The position numbers and the translations under genes were made by a program. Below, in pieces: positions 56,216 to 64,000 of a stretch of 64,000 bases of DNA. Source of the stretch: Pseudomonas sp. FP2309 (GTDB lineage: Bacteria; Pseudomonadota; Gammaproteobacteria; Pseudomonadales; Pseudomonadaceae); the NCBI RefSeq assembly GCF_030687575.1, contig NZ_CP117439.1:3959501-4023500 (forward strand). The letters run 5' to 3'. The notes beneath the pieces were generated by a model. It was not told the origin of the DNA and searched no databases. It worked only from the letters and a program-made list of their open reading frames with translations. Numbering within the stretch: the first letter of the stretch is position 1; every line of letters starts with the position of its first letter.

Positions 56216-56755
56216 TTAAGGGTTGCGTGCCAGATTGCCCGGCAGCACCCTTTTGGCGCTCAGGTAGGCATTCTGCCAATAGGCTTTGGACAAGGTGTCC
56301 AACTTCACCGTACCGCCGGTTTGCGGCGCGTGGACGAAACGGCCTTCGCCCACGTAGATCCCGGCATGGCTGACCTGCGAGCCACCGCCAGTGGCGAAGA
56401 ACAACAGGTCGCCGGTTTGCAGGTTCTGCTCACTCACGTCCTGGGCGCGCATTACGATCAGCTCGCGCGTGGTGCGCGGCAGGGAGATCCCGGCGGCATC
56501 GCGGTAGACAAAGCCGATCAGGCCACTGCAATCAAAACCGGAGTCAGGCGTATTGCCGCCCCAGCGATAAGGCGTGCCGACCAGGCCCAGCGCGCGAAAG
56601 AGTACGTCTTCGGCCACAGGCGAAAAATTCTGGGTGGAATAGTTGAACACCGGCTTGGGCTTGACCGCGACGGGTGCGGGCGGCGGTGTGCGGCTGGCGC
56701 AGGCGCTGAGGAGCGCGGCGCAAAGCATTAGAATCAGGCGGGCCGAGGTCGACAT
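56216..56755 (-). CDS. NlpC/P60-family peptidoglycan endopeptidase lipoprotein
   Basis: The product is 179 residues: a lipoprotein signal (lipobox LLSAC, Cys19), a Pro-rich linker and an NlpC/P60 domain (about 50-175). The catalytic residues are Cys76 (GFDCSGLIGF), His130 (SHAGIYVG) and His142 (FVHAP), so it should be an active D,L-endopeptidase cleaving peptide stems in the cell wall. A second family member lies just upstream on the same strand, 145 nt away. Which one is active during growth is unknown. Confidence 0.9.
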   Translation of the reverse strand: MSTSARLILMLCAALLSACASRTPPPAPVAVKPKPVFNYSTQNFSPVAEDVLFRALGLVGTPYRWGGNTPDSGFDCSGLIGFVYRDAAGISLPRTTRELIVMRAQDVSEQNLQTGDLLFFATGGGSQVSHAGIYVGEGRFVHAPQTGGTVKLDTLSKAYWQNAYLSAKRVLPGNLARNP

Positions 56756-56899
56756 GTGCAGAACAATCCTGGTCTGGATGCGGCTTTCGCTGCCGAACGC
56801 TGAAAACCAGAACGCGCAAGCAAAGCTCGCGCGAACGGATTACAACAATGTCCAGGGATTCTAGCGCTTACACGTCAAACTTCAAGTATCACTTTAAGT

Positions 56900-57529
56900 T
56901 TACTTACTGGCGGTAACCGTTGTCGGGGCCATGGCGAGTGCGCGCTTGGCTTCGATAAAGGTTTTGCTCCAGTAGCTGTCCCCCAGGTTGTCGACTCGAA
57001 CACCGCCACTGCGACGGCTGCTGGAGTGGATAAACTGGTTGTCACCCAGGTAGATGCCGGCGTGACTGACACGACCGCGACCTGCCGTACTGAAGAAAAG
57101 CAGATCACCGGGCTTGAGGTTGTTGCGTGCGACCAACGGTGCTTTCACGTTGATCATTTCGCGCGTCGAGCGTGGCAGGTTCATGCCAGCCTCTTCACGA
57201 AACAGATAACCGATGAAACCGCTGCAATCGAAACCGGCTTCCGAGGTACCACCGAAACGGTAACGGGTACCGATCAGGGACATGCCGCGTTCGAGAATGC
57301 TGTCGGCCAGCACTGGAAGCTGGTAAGGCTTGCTGCCGGAAAAATCGGCCAGCTCTTTTTCCGTTGCCAACTCTTCTTCGTAAACAGAAGCAGACTGTGC
57401 AGCAACGAATTTTGCCTGATTTTGAACCTGTGGTTTTTGCTGTTCCGCCACCTGTTGAGGGTGGGAGGCGCAGCCAAACAACAGGGTAACGAGTGCGAGA
57501 GGCACGAGGGGTGCGAAGCGATTTAGCAT
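56900..57529 (-). CDS. NlpC/P60-family peptidoglycan endopeptidase lipoprotein, second copy
   Basis: The product is about 209 residues with a lipobox at LLFGC (Cys20), a longer Gln-rich and acidic linker, and an NlpC/P60 domain (about 75-205) with Cys102 (GFDCSGFIGY), His156 (SHAGIYLG) and His168 (FIHSS). The ATG at 57529 is used; a GTG two codons earlier is possible and neither has a strong ribosome site. The two paralogues share the core but differ in the linker and tail. Confidence 0.9.
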   Translation of the reverse strand: MLNRFAPLVPLALVTLLFGCASHPQQVAEQQKPQVQNQAKFVAAQSASVYEEELATEKELADFSGSKPYQLPVLADSILERGMSLIGTRYRFGGTSEAGFDCSGFIGYLFREEAGMNLPRSTREMINVKAPLVARNNLKPGDLLFFSTAGRGRVSHAGIYLGDNQFIHSSSRRSGGVRVDNLGDSYWSKTFIEAKRALAMAPTTVTASK

Positions 57530-57741
57530 GGGCACGACCGTGGCTGATGTGTAAAGAAGCCGAGACTATGCCTTCTATCACATCGATTTGCAAATTCAAT
57601 CGTGCTCTATGTGACTTCTTGTTTGGACGCTGACATCTAAGCCCTTAACACCCTATACACGCCCTTCGCGTGGCCAAAGCGGCCCAAACGCGGGTTTTCT
57701 GACGCCTGAAATTTGCCAAAAGCCGCGAAAACAAAGGGCTG

Positions 57742-58446
57742 CTACCAGCCGAGGGTTTCCTTGAGAAAGGGAATGGTGAGCTTGCGTTGGGCCTGCAAAG
57801 AGGCCTGATCGAGCTGTTCGAGCAAATCGAACAACGCACTCATGCTGCGCGTGCCACGGGTGAGGATAAAGTGCCCGACCTCGTCGGTGAGGTGCAGGCC
57901 GCGACGGGAGGCACGCAATTGCAGGGCACGCAATTTGTCTTCGTCGGACAGCGGGCGCATCTGAAAAATCAGCGCCAGGGTCAGGCGCGACTTGAGGTCG
58001 GCCAGCTTGACCGGCAACTCCCGCGGCGAGGTGGAGGCGGCAATCAACAAGCGCCGACCGCTGTCACGCAAGCGGTTGAACAGATGGAACAGCGCTTCTT
58101 CCCAATCGGCCTTGCCGGCGACCGCCTGCAGGTCATCCAGGCACACCAATTCGTATTGCTCGAGATTATCGAAGATGCCGATGCCGCGATCCATCAATTC
58201 GGCCAACGGCAGGTACACCGCAGGCTCACCCATTTGCTCGAAACGCAGGCACGCTGCCTGCAACAGGTGGGTGCGCCCCACGCCGTGCTTGCCCCACAGA
58301 TAGATCAGGCTTTCAGTCCACCCGGCGTCGGCTTCGCAGAGCCGCTCGACATAGCCGAGTGCAGCGGCATTGGCGCCTGGGTAGTAATTGATAAAGGTGG
58401 CGTCATCACGCAGACGCACACCCAAGGGCAGCTGAATCGGTTTCAT
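57742..58446 (-). CDS. hda: DnaA regulatory inactivator Hda
   Basis: Hda binds the beta clamp and promotes ATP hydrolysis by DnaA after initiation, preventing over-replication. The product is 234 residues, starting MKPIQLPLGVRLRDDATFINYYPGANAAAL, with the clamp-binding N-terminal motif QLPLGV, a Walker-A-like GKHGVGRTHLLQ, and Walker B ELVCLDDLQ. It follows the AI-2E-family gene, with a terminator between them, so it probably has its own promoter. Confidence 0.94.
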   Translation of the reverse strand: MKPIQLPLGVRLRDDATFINYYPGANAAALGYVERLCEADAGWTESLIYLWGKHGVGRTHLLQAACLRFEQMGEPAVYLPLAELMDRGIGIFDNLEQYELVCLDDLQAVAGKADWEEALFHLFNRLRDSGRRLLIAASTSPRELPVKLADLKSRLTLALIFQMRPLSDEDKLRALQLRASRRGLHLTDEVGHFILTRGTRSMSALFDLLEQLDQASLQAQRKLTIPFLKETLGW

Positions 58447-58613
58447 GCTGGCTGAACGGCGCTGTACGAACCGTTAGTGGCCTCTGTGTAAAGTTTGCAA
58501 AGTTTATACCCGTGACGCCGGGCGCACAATGCAGCAGACCACAAGCAAAATCAAAGGTTTGCGTTCACTTGCCGGTTTTGTGCAGATTGTTTGACGGCGC
58601 AGGCCCCTGAAGC

Positions 58614-58639
58614 ACAAACCCGACATGGGCCGGGTTTGT
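58614..58639. terminator. Terminator after the AI-2E-family gene
   Basis: ACAAACCCG (58614-58622) pairs with CGGGTTTGT (58631-58639), loop of eight. It lies 12 nt after the transporter stop on the minus strand. No clear U-tract follows, so strength is uncertain. Confidence 0.65.
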
Positions 58640-58650
58640 GGGGGGAGCGA

Positions 58651-59724
58651 TTACAACTCAGGGTCTTCGACGCCCGTGTATGCCTCGGAATCCTTGTACA
58701 AATCGTGCACATGGCGCACCAGCACCATGATCACCGCCGCCACCGGCAATGCCAGCAGGATCCCGGTAAAGCCAAACAACTCGCCACCGGCCAGAATCGC
58801 AAAGATCACCGCCACCGGGTGCAGACCGATTCGATCGCCCACCAGCAATGGCGTGAGCACCATGCCCTCCAATGCCTGGCCGACCATGAACACCGCGACA
58901 ATACCGAGCATCGGATACAGGTCGCCGCCAAACTGGAACAACCCGGCCACCAGTGCCGCGCCAATGCCGATCACAAAGCCCATGTACGGCACGATGGCCG
59001 CCAGACCGGCGATCAGGCCGATCAACAGCCCCAGCTCCAGGCCAATCGCCATCAAGCCGGCGGCGTAGATGATCCCCAGGGCCAGCATCACCAGCAATTG
59101 ACCGCGCACGAATGCCCCGAGCACTTCATGGCACTCCCCTGCCAGGGACACGATGCGCTCCTCGCGGTTACGCGGCAGCAGGCTGCGGATCTTGGCCATC
59201 ATCACGTCCCAGTCACGCAGCAGGTAGAACGCCACCACCGGGATCAGCACCAGATTGGTCAACCAACCGATCAGCGCCAGGCTGGACGCCGTGGCCTGGC
59301 TGAGGATCACACCGACGATATCGGTGGTCTGGCCCATGTGCTCGCTGATCGCCGCCTTGACCTTGTCGAACCTCCAGAAACCATCCGACAGCCCCAGTTT
59401 GGCCTGGACCCACGGCATCGCCGTGTGTTGCAGCCAGTCGAGCATCTGCGGCGCCAGCTCATAGAGGCGAAACAGTTGCTTGGCCAGCATCGGCACCAAC
59501 ACCAGCACCAAGACAGTGATGATCAAGGTGAACAGTGCGAACACCGCGACCACGCCCAGGGTCCGCGACAAGCCGGCTTTCTCCAGGCGATCCACCACGG
59601 GATCGAACAGATAGGCGAGCAGCAGCGCAACCAGGAACGGCGTCAGGATCGAATGCAGCAAGAACACAAAAACGCACAGCAGGACGATCCCGCCAAGCCA
59701 CACCCAACGACGCGTATCCGCCAT
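58651..59724 (-). CDS. AI-2E/PerM-family inner-membrane protein
   Basis: The product is 357 residues with about seven or eight membrane helices and the AI-2E family core (LIWLTNLVLIPVVAFYLLRDWD-like segment and PVAAVIMVLVRHVHDLYKDSEAY). Family members are transporters or permeases whose substrates are mostly unproven; PerM is the E. coli relative. The ATG at 59724 is chosen because GGAG is six bases upstream; one at 59736 has only a weak site. It is 36 nt after the DUF2066 gene, so the two are probably cotranscribed. Confidence 0.87.
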   Translation of the reverse strand: MADTRRWVWLGGIVLLCVFVFLLHSILTPFLVALLLAYLFDPVVDRLEKAGLSRTLGVVAVFALFTLIITVLVLVLVPMLAKQLFRLYELAPQMLDWLQHTAMPWVQAKLGLSDGFWRFDKVKAAISEHMGQTTDIVGVILSQATASSLALIGWLTNLVLIPVVAFYLLRDWDVMMAKIRSLLPRNREERIVSLAGECHEVLGAFVRGQLLVMLALGIIYAAGLMAIGLELGLLIGLIAGLAAIVPYMGFVIGIGAALVAGLFQFGGDLYPMLGIVAVFMVGQALEGMVLTPLLVGDRIGLHPVAVIFAILAGGELFGFTGILLALPVAAVIMVLVRHVHDLYKDSEAYTGVEDPEL

Positions 59725-59760
59725 AAACCACTCCATCGCTTCTATATATAGAAAGAACTG

Positions 59761-60801
59761 TTACCAACGAAAACGCAGTTGCGCCTGTGGTTCGGGTGCA
59801 GCGGCCGGTTGCGCGCCTTCAACGACCGGCTGCGCAGCCTGTGCCTCACCGGCCGGGATCTCCTGCAACTTCGCCAGGCTCAATTGGCTGCGCAACTGAT
59901 CGGCACTGCCGTTGACGCGATACACAATGCGATTGCCATCCACCCGCAGCGGCTGGCCCCCAAACGGCTCCAGCAAATGACCCAGCGCCGCATAGCGCTC
60001 CAGAGTCATCCCCTGCACTTCCAGCAATTGCTCGGTGCTCACGCCCGGCTTGACAGCAAAACGCGGCGCCAGCTTTTGGCTGACCGCCAGCATCACCGCA
60101 TCGGCCACCGCGCCGGTATCCGCACCCTGGGCGGTGCCCTGCTCGCTCTTGTCGCCCAGCCACAGCCGCCATTTGGCTTGCCATTGGCTGCCTTCCTGGC
60201 GCGCGTGTACAGCCAGCAACGCATCGGCGCCGTAGCGTTCGGACGCGGCGCGCAATGGGGTGGCGTCGGCACTCTCCAGGTTCGGCGCCGTGGCGACCAC
60301 CTGCTCATCAAGGTCGCCCAGGGGCAGGCGCAACGGCAGGCCACGGTGCTGGGCGGCGCGGCGCAGGGCCTGGGCGACGGCCTGACCATCGCCTACGAGG
60401 CTGCTGCCTTCCGTGGAATCGTTCAGCCACCAGCCAAGAATCGACGGCCGATTGCTGCCCCAGATCGACAGCCCGGCGTCACGCAGGGCGCGGTCGGTGC
60501 TGACCGGGTCGAAGTCCACTTGCAGGCTCTCGGGCGGGCCGGCGTCGTAGCCGTATTGGGTGATGATTTGCTGCGGGTCCTTGCGAATCGCCGCCAGACC
60601 GGGGCCGTCGGCGGCCTTGGCGTCGCCGGTCAGGCGGATCACCATCGTCTGCACGGCGCGCTGGGTCGCCTGGTCGCGCTCTTGCGGCGACTGGCTGCTG
60701 ACCGGTTCAAGTACTTGATACAGGCCATTGAGGGTTTCGGCATGACTCGCCAGGCTGACCAATGACAAGCAGCCCACAAAAAACACATTACACAGACGCA
60801 T
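59761..60801 (-). CDS. DUF2066-family exported protein
   Basis: The product is 346 residues with a Sec signal peptide (1-19, ending SHA-ETLN) and a DUF2066 domain: LYQVLEPVSSQSPQERDQATQRAVQTMVIRLTGD and a C-terminal Ala/Pro/Gln-rich tail ending LRFRW. It is expected in the periplasm. Function is unknown. It is divergent from purM and upstream of the AI-2E gene in the same order as in P. aeruginosa. The ATG at 60801 is used. Confidence 0.88.
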   Translation of the reverse strand: MRLCNVFFVGCLSLVSLASHAETLNGLYQVLEPVSSQSPQERDQATQRAVQTMVIRLTGDAKAADGPGLAAIRKDPQQIITQYGYDAGPPESLQVDFDPVSTDRALRDAGLSIWGSNRPSILGWWLNDSTEGSSLVGDGQAVAQALRRAAQHRGLPLRLPLGDLDEQVVATAPNLESADATPLRAASERYGADALLAVHARQEGSQWQAKWRLWLGDKSEQGTAQGADTGAVADAVMLAVSQKLAPRFAVKPGVSTEQLLEVQGMTLERYAALGHLLEPFGGQPLRVDGNRIVYRVNGSADQLRSQLSLAKLQEIPAGEAQAAQPVVEGAQPAAAPEPQAQLRFRW

Positions 60802-61156
60802 GGAAGATTCCCGAACGACAAATTTAGCGGCTGGAACAGACCGCATGAACTCGGTTTGCCAAGGCTGTGACCACGGCCACCGACAAAACACTCACAGGGT
60901 CCTGATAAGTTTTCATGCTGTCACAACGATAGCGGCACCAAGGCTATACCTTAATACGGCCCGAAGCAGAGCCGATTAGCATTTTTTTAACCGGCTTTTT
61001 AGCCTATATGGCCCTGCCCGTCGGCCCGAGGATGGCCGCTGCCCCTCAAGCCTGATAAAATCGCGCGCCTTCGCAGACCGTCAACGGCTGGGCCTTTTAC
61101 CAAAAGCGCCTGCCCGCTCGGTCGTTACCCAGAAATCCCCCCTAAAGGCCTGGATC
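60802..61156. other. Divergent promoter region of DUF2066 gene and purM
   Basis: A 355-nt noncoding stretch carrying promoters in both directions. A plausible -10 element TGATAAAAT is at about 61052-61060 on the plus strand for purM. I see no operator or riboswitch and no gene. Confidence 0.5.
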
Positions 61157-62215
61157 ATGAGCAAGCAACCCTCCCTGAGCTACAAGGACGCCGGTGTAGA
61201 CATCGACGCCGGTGAAGCATTGGTCGAACGCATCAAGAGCGTCGCCAAGCGCACTGCGCGCCCCGAAGTCATGGGCGGCCTGGGCGGTTTTGGCGCCCTC
61301 TGCGAAATCCCGGCCGGCTACAAACAGCCGGTATTGGTCTCCGGCACCGACGGCGTGGGGACCAAGCTGCGCCTGGCCTTGAACCTGAACAAACACGACA
61401 GCATCGGCATCGACCTGGTGGCCATGTGCGTCAACGACCTGGTGGTGTGCGGCGCCGAGCCGTTGTTCTTCCTGGACTACTACGCCACCGGCAAGCTCAA
61501 CGTCGAAACCGCTACCCAGGTAGTGACCGGCATTGGCGCCGGTTGCGAACTGTCGGGTTGCTCGCTGGTAGGCGGCGAAACCGCTGAAATGCCTGGCATG
61601 TACGAAGGTGAAGACTATGACCTGGCCGGTTTCTGCGTCGGTGTTGTAGAGAAAGCCGAGATCATCGACGGTTCCAAAGTGGCCGCCGGTGACGCCCTGC
61701 TCGCCCTGCCATCGTCCGGCCCGCACTCCAATGGCTACTCGCTGATCCGCAAGATCATCGAAGTGTCCGGTGCCGACATCGAAAACATCCAGCTCGACGG
61801 CAAGCCACTGACCGACCTGCTGATGGCTCCGACCCGCATCTACGTCAAGCCCCTGCTCAAGCTGATCAAGGACACCGGTGCCGTCAAAGCCATGGCCCAC
61901 ATCACCGGCGGCGGCCTGCTGGACAACATCCCGCGCGTACTGCCAAAAGGCGCCCAGGCGATTGTCGACGTGGCCAGCTGGCAGCGTCCTGCCGTGTTCG
62001 ACTGGCTGCAAGAGAAAGGCAACGTCAACGAAACCGAGATGCACCGCGTACTCAACTGCGGCGTGGGCATGGTCATCTGCGTGGCGCAAGAGCACGTAGA
62101 CACCGCGCTGAACGTCCTGCGTGAAGCTGGCGAGCAGCCTTGGGTCATCGGTCAGATCGCCACCGCCGCTGAAGGCGCTGCGCAGGTTGAACTGAAGAAC
62201 CTCAAGGCTCACTGA
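61157..62215 (+). CDS. purM: Phosphoribosylformylglycinamidine cyclo-ligase
   Basis: PurM closes the imidazole ring of purine nucleotides (AIR synthetase), using ATP. The product is 352 residues with [46 protein letters not shown] and [22 protein letters not shown] lies before the ATG. The stop codon overlaps the purN start (TGATG), so the two are translationally coupled. Confidence 0.97.
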   Translation: MSKQPSLSYKDAGVDIDAGEALVERIKSVAKRTARPEVMGGLGGFGALCEIPAGYKQPVLVSGTDGVGTKLRLALNLNKHDSIGIDLVAMCVNDLVVCGAEPLFFLDYYATGKLNVETATQVVTGIGAGCELSGCSLVGGETAEMPGMYEGEDYDLAGFCVGVVEKAEIIDGSKVAAGDALLALPSSGPHSNGYSLIRKIIEVSGADIENIQLDGKPLTDLLMAPTRIYVKPLLKLIKDTGAVKAMAHITGGGLLDNIPRVLPKGAQAIVDVASWQRPAVFDWLQEKGNVNETEMHRVLNCGVGMVICVAQEHVDTALNVLREAGEQPWVIGQIATAAEGAAQVELKNLKAH

Positions 62216-62865
62216 TGTCCCAGACCTGTGATGTCGTGGTGCTGCTCTCCGGCACCGGCAGTAACTTGCAGGCCCTGATCGACAGCACGCGCACCGGCGA
62301 CAGCCCGGTGCGTATCGCTGCGGTGATCTCCAACCGCAGCGACGCCTACGGCCTGCAACGTGCCAGCGATGCGGGTATCGAAACCCGCTCACTGGATCAC
62401 AAGGCGTTCGACGGCCGCGAAGCCTTCGATGCCGCCTTGGTCGAACTGATCGACGCGTTCAACCCCAAACTCGTGGTATTGGCCGGCTTCATGCGCATCC
62501 TCAGCGCTGATTTCGTGCGGCATTACGAAGGGCGCCTGCTCAATATCCACCCGTCCCTGCTGCCCAAATACAAGGGCATGCACACCCACCAGCGCGCGAT
62601 TGAAGCCGGTGACAGCGAGCATGGTTGCAGCGTGCACTTTGTCACCGAGGAACTCGATGGCGGGCCTCTGGTCGTACAGGCAGTGGTTCCGGTACAGTCT
62701 GACGACTCGGCGCAGACGCTTGCGCAACGGGTGCATACCCAGGAACACAGGATTTACCCGCTGGCCGTACGCTGGTTTGCCGAGGGGCGGTTGATTCTTG
62801 GTGATCAGGGTGCATTATTGGACGGTCAGTTACTCGCGGCCAGCGGCCACTTGATTCGAACCTAG
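62215..62865 (+). CDS. purN: Phosphoribosylglycinamide formyltransferase
   Basis: PurN transfers a formyl group from 10-formyltetrahydrofolate to GAR in purine synthesis. The product is 216 residues. The catalytic residues are visible: SGTGSNLQALID, AGFMRILSADFV, NIHPSLLPKYKGMHTHQRAIEAGDSEHGCSVHFVTEELDGG (Asn/His/Asp triad). It follows purM with TGATG overlap and precedes the DUF3108 gene by eight bases. Confidence 0.96.
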   Translation: MSQTCDVVVLLSGTGSNLQALIDSTRTGDSPVRIAAVISNRSDAYGLQRASDAGIETRSLDHKAFDGREAFDAALVELIDAFNPKLVVLAGFMRILSADFVRHYEGRLLNIHPSLLPKYKGMHTHQRAIEAGDSEHGCSVHFVTEELDGGPLVVQAVVPVQSDDSAQTLAQRVHTQEHRIYPLAVRWFAEGRLILGDQGALLDGQLLAASGHLIRT

Positions 62866-62873
62866 GAGATTTT

Positions 62874-63587
62874 ATGCGTCGCGCCTTGCTCTTCGCTTTT
62901 GCTCTGTTTGCCTTGCCTGCGGTGCAAGCGGCGGACCTTCACCCCTTCTCCGCCAGCTACACCGCCGACTGGAAACAGTTGCCCATGAGTGGTTCGGCTG
63001 AGCGCAGCCTGACCAAGAACGGCGACGGCACCTGGACCTTGAATTTCAAGGCCTCCATGATGATCGCCAGCCTGACCGAAACCAGCGTGATCCTGTTTGA
63101 CAAGGACACCCTGCAACCCAAGAGCTATACCTTCGAACGCGGTGGCCTGGGCAAGGCCAAGAAGATCAACCTGGACTTCGACCAGAGCGCCAAGAAAGTC
63201 ACCGGGTTTGAGAACAAAGACGCGGTCAACGTGCCCCTGCAAAGCGGCATGCTCGACAAGTCAACCTACCAATTGGCGCTGCAGCGCGATGTGGCGGCAG
63301 GCAAGAAGAGCATGAGCTACAACGTGGTTGAAGGCACTGACGTCGACACCTACGATTTCCGCGTGATTGGCCCTGAGAAAGTGCAGACCAAGGTCGGCTC
63401 CATCGATGCAATCAAGGTCGAGCGCGTGCGTGACCCGACCCAAAGCAAGCGCATCACCCAGATGTGGTTTGCCAAGGATCAGGGCGGCATCCTGGTCGCC
63501 CTGCGTCAGGTAGAAACCGACGGCAAGGAATACAACATCATGCTGCAGGACGGTACCGTTGACGGCAAGGCTGTCAAAGGCAACTAA
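62874..63587 (+). CDS. DUF3108-family exported protein
   Basis: The product is 237 residues with a signal peptide (1-19, ending QA-ADLHPF) and a DUF3108 domain: YTADWKQLPMSGSAERSLTKNGDGTWTL and QMWFAKDQGGILVALRQVETDGKEYNIML. The family forms soluble beta-rich periplasmic proteins without known activity. TAGGAG gives a ribosome site eight bases before the ATG. It starts eight bases after purN, so cotranscription with purMN is likely, and ends before a strong terminator. Confidence 0.88.
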   Translation: MRRALLFAFALFALPAVQAADLHPFSASYTADWKQLPMSGSAERSLTKNGDGTWTLNFKASMMIASLTETSVILFDKDTLQPKSYTFERGGLGKAKKINLDFDQSAKKVTGFENKDAVNVPLQSGMLDKSTYQLALQRDVAAGKKSMSYNVVEGTDVDTYDFRVIGPEKVQTKVGSIDAIKVERVRDPTQSKRITQMWFAKDQGGILVALRQVETDGKEYNIMLQDGTVDGKAVKGN

Positions 63588-63609
63588 TGACGCTGATGTG
63601 CTGAACAAG

Positions 63610-63636
63610 AGCCTCGCGAAATGCGGGGCTTTTTTT
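63610..63636 (+). terminator. Terminator of the purMN-DUF3108 operon
   Basis: AGCCTCGC (63610-63617) pairs with GCGGGGCT (63623-63630), with one G-T pair, then a run of seven T. It lies 22 nt after the DUF3108 stop. Confidence 0.92.
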
Positions 63637-63855
63637 CGCCTGAAGGTTGGGAATTGCCCGCGCAACACATGAAACTTTTGTCATAAAACCCAATACCCGG
63701 CGAGCCAAACCCACGGTTTACAAGGCCTGCGGCGCTGTTGCATTTCCTGCAATAAATTGTTGCACGCAAAACCGGTTTACTTAGCAAGCTAACCAAACAT
63801 ATAACAAAGGCCTGCGACGACTTGCCGCAGATCAACCAGAGATTGGAGCAAGCAG

Positions 63856-64000
63856 ATGACTGTAAAAGTAACTGAGCGCGACGACGAACATATGTCCCAC
63901 GAAGCCTTGGGCCATGGGATTCATATCTGGGATGTCTATCAACAAGACCTGCTGGTCGGCATGTTCCACAATGAGAGCGATGCTCATAACTACAAGAACG
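63856..64000 (+). CDS. Start of a small protein of unknown function (runs off window)
   Basis: The visible 48 residues begin MTVKVTERDDEHMSHEALGHGIHIWDVYQQ and continue DLLVGMFHNESDAHNYKN. It reads as a soluble protein rich in acidic residues and His. GGAG lies about seven to ten bases upstream of the ATG at 63856, and the reading frame stays open to the window end. I recognise no family. It lies about 220 nt after the DUF3108 terminator, so it has its own promoter. Confidence 0.7.
   Translation, partial: MTVKVTERDDEHMSHEALGHGIHIWDVYQQDLLVGMFHNESDAHNYKN

Overview
The window is chromosomal DNA of a gammaproteobacterium, most likely the Pseudomonas fluorescens group. Evidence: the fleQ-fleSR-fliE-fliF flagellar order, the phhR/phhABC phenylalanine cluster, plpD-marR-recQ, MarR-MFS-peroxidase-FadL, a bluB-containing cobalamin operon, and purMN next to DUF2066 and hda, all in uniformly GC-rich, core-like sequence. 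I see no transposase, integrase, phage gene, CRISPR array, rRNA or tRNA.

Layout. 1-19.6 kb is a flagellar block entirely on the minus strand. In transcription order it holds flgFGHIJKL, a lone ketoacyl-ACP synthase III, fliC, flaG, fliD, fliS, fliT, fleQ, fleSR, fliE and the start of fliF. Sigma-54-type promoters lie before flgF, fleS and fliE, and possibly fliD. A FliA-type promoter lies before fliC. This matches the Pseudomonas hierarchy FleQ, then FleSR, then FliA. 19.9-24.2 kb is phenylalanine catabolism: phhR on minus, phhABC on plus, with a TyrR-type box between them. 24.2-30.6 kb holds a LpxH-like phosphoesterase, an AraC regulator with an EamA exporter, a small membrane protein, a SelT/W/H-like redox protein, the patatin autotransporter PlpD and a MarR regulator. 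30.7-39.6 kb holds recQ, a YecA-family protein, a DUF454 membrane protein, a large transporter-fused hybrid histidine kinase, rmuC and a Sel1-like protein. 39.6-41.9 kb is gene-poor, with small uncharacterised proteins and several inverted repeats in leaders.

41.9-45.7 kb holds a FadL-type channel and a MarR-MFS-microprotein-peroxidase module; the 40-residue microprotein is easy to miss. 45.7-54.8 kb is a ten-gene cobalamin operon (cobO, cobB, bluB, cbiB, cobC-type decarboxylase, cobQ, cobU, cobT, phosphatase, cobS). Every junction overlaps or nearly touches, and a cobalamin riboswitch precedes the operon. 54.8-64 kb holds a sorbosone-dehydrogenase-like lipoprotein, two NlpC/P60 lipoproteins, hda, an AI-2E-family permease, a DUF2066 protein, purMN, a DUF3108 protein and the start of a small unknown gene.

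Most of the window is ordinary Pseudomonas core genome, and I found no clear new multigene system. The points most worth a second look are the 40-residue membrane microprotein coupled to the MFS gene, the nested stem-loop leader before the 74-residue gene at 40.76 kb, the lone ketoacyl synthase where other pseudomonads carry a flagellin-glycosylation island, the cobalamin riboswitch placed directly on cobO without btuB, and the paired MarR operators.
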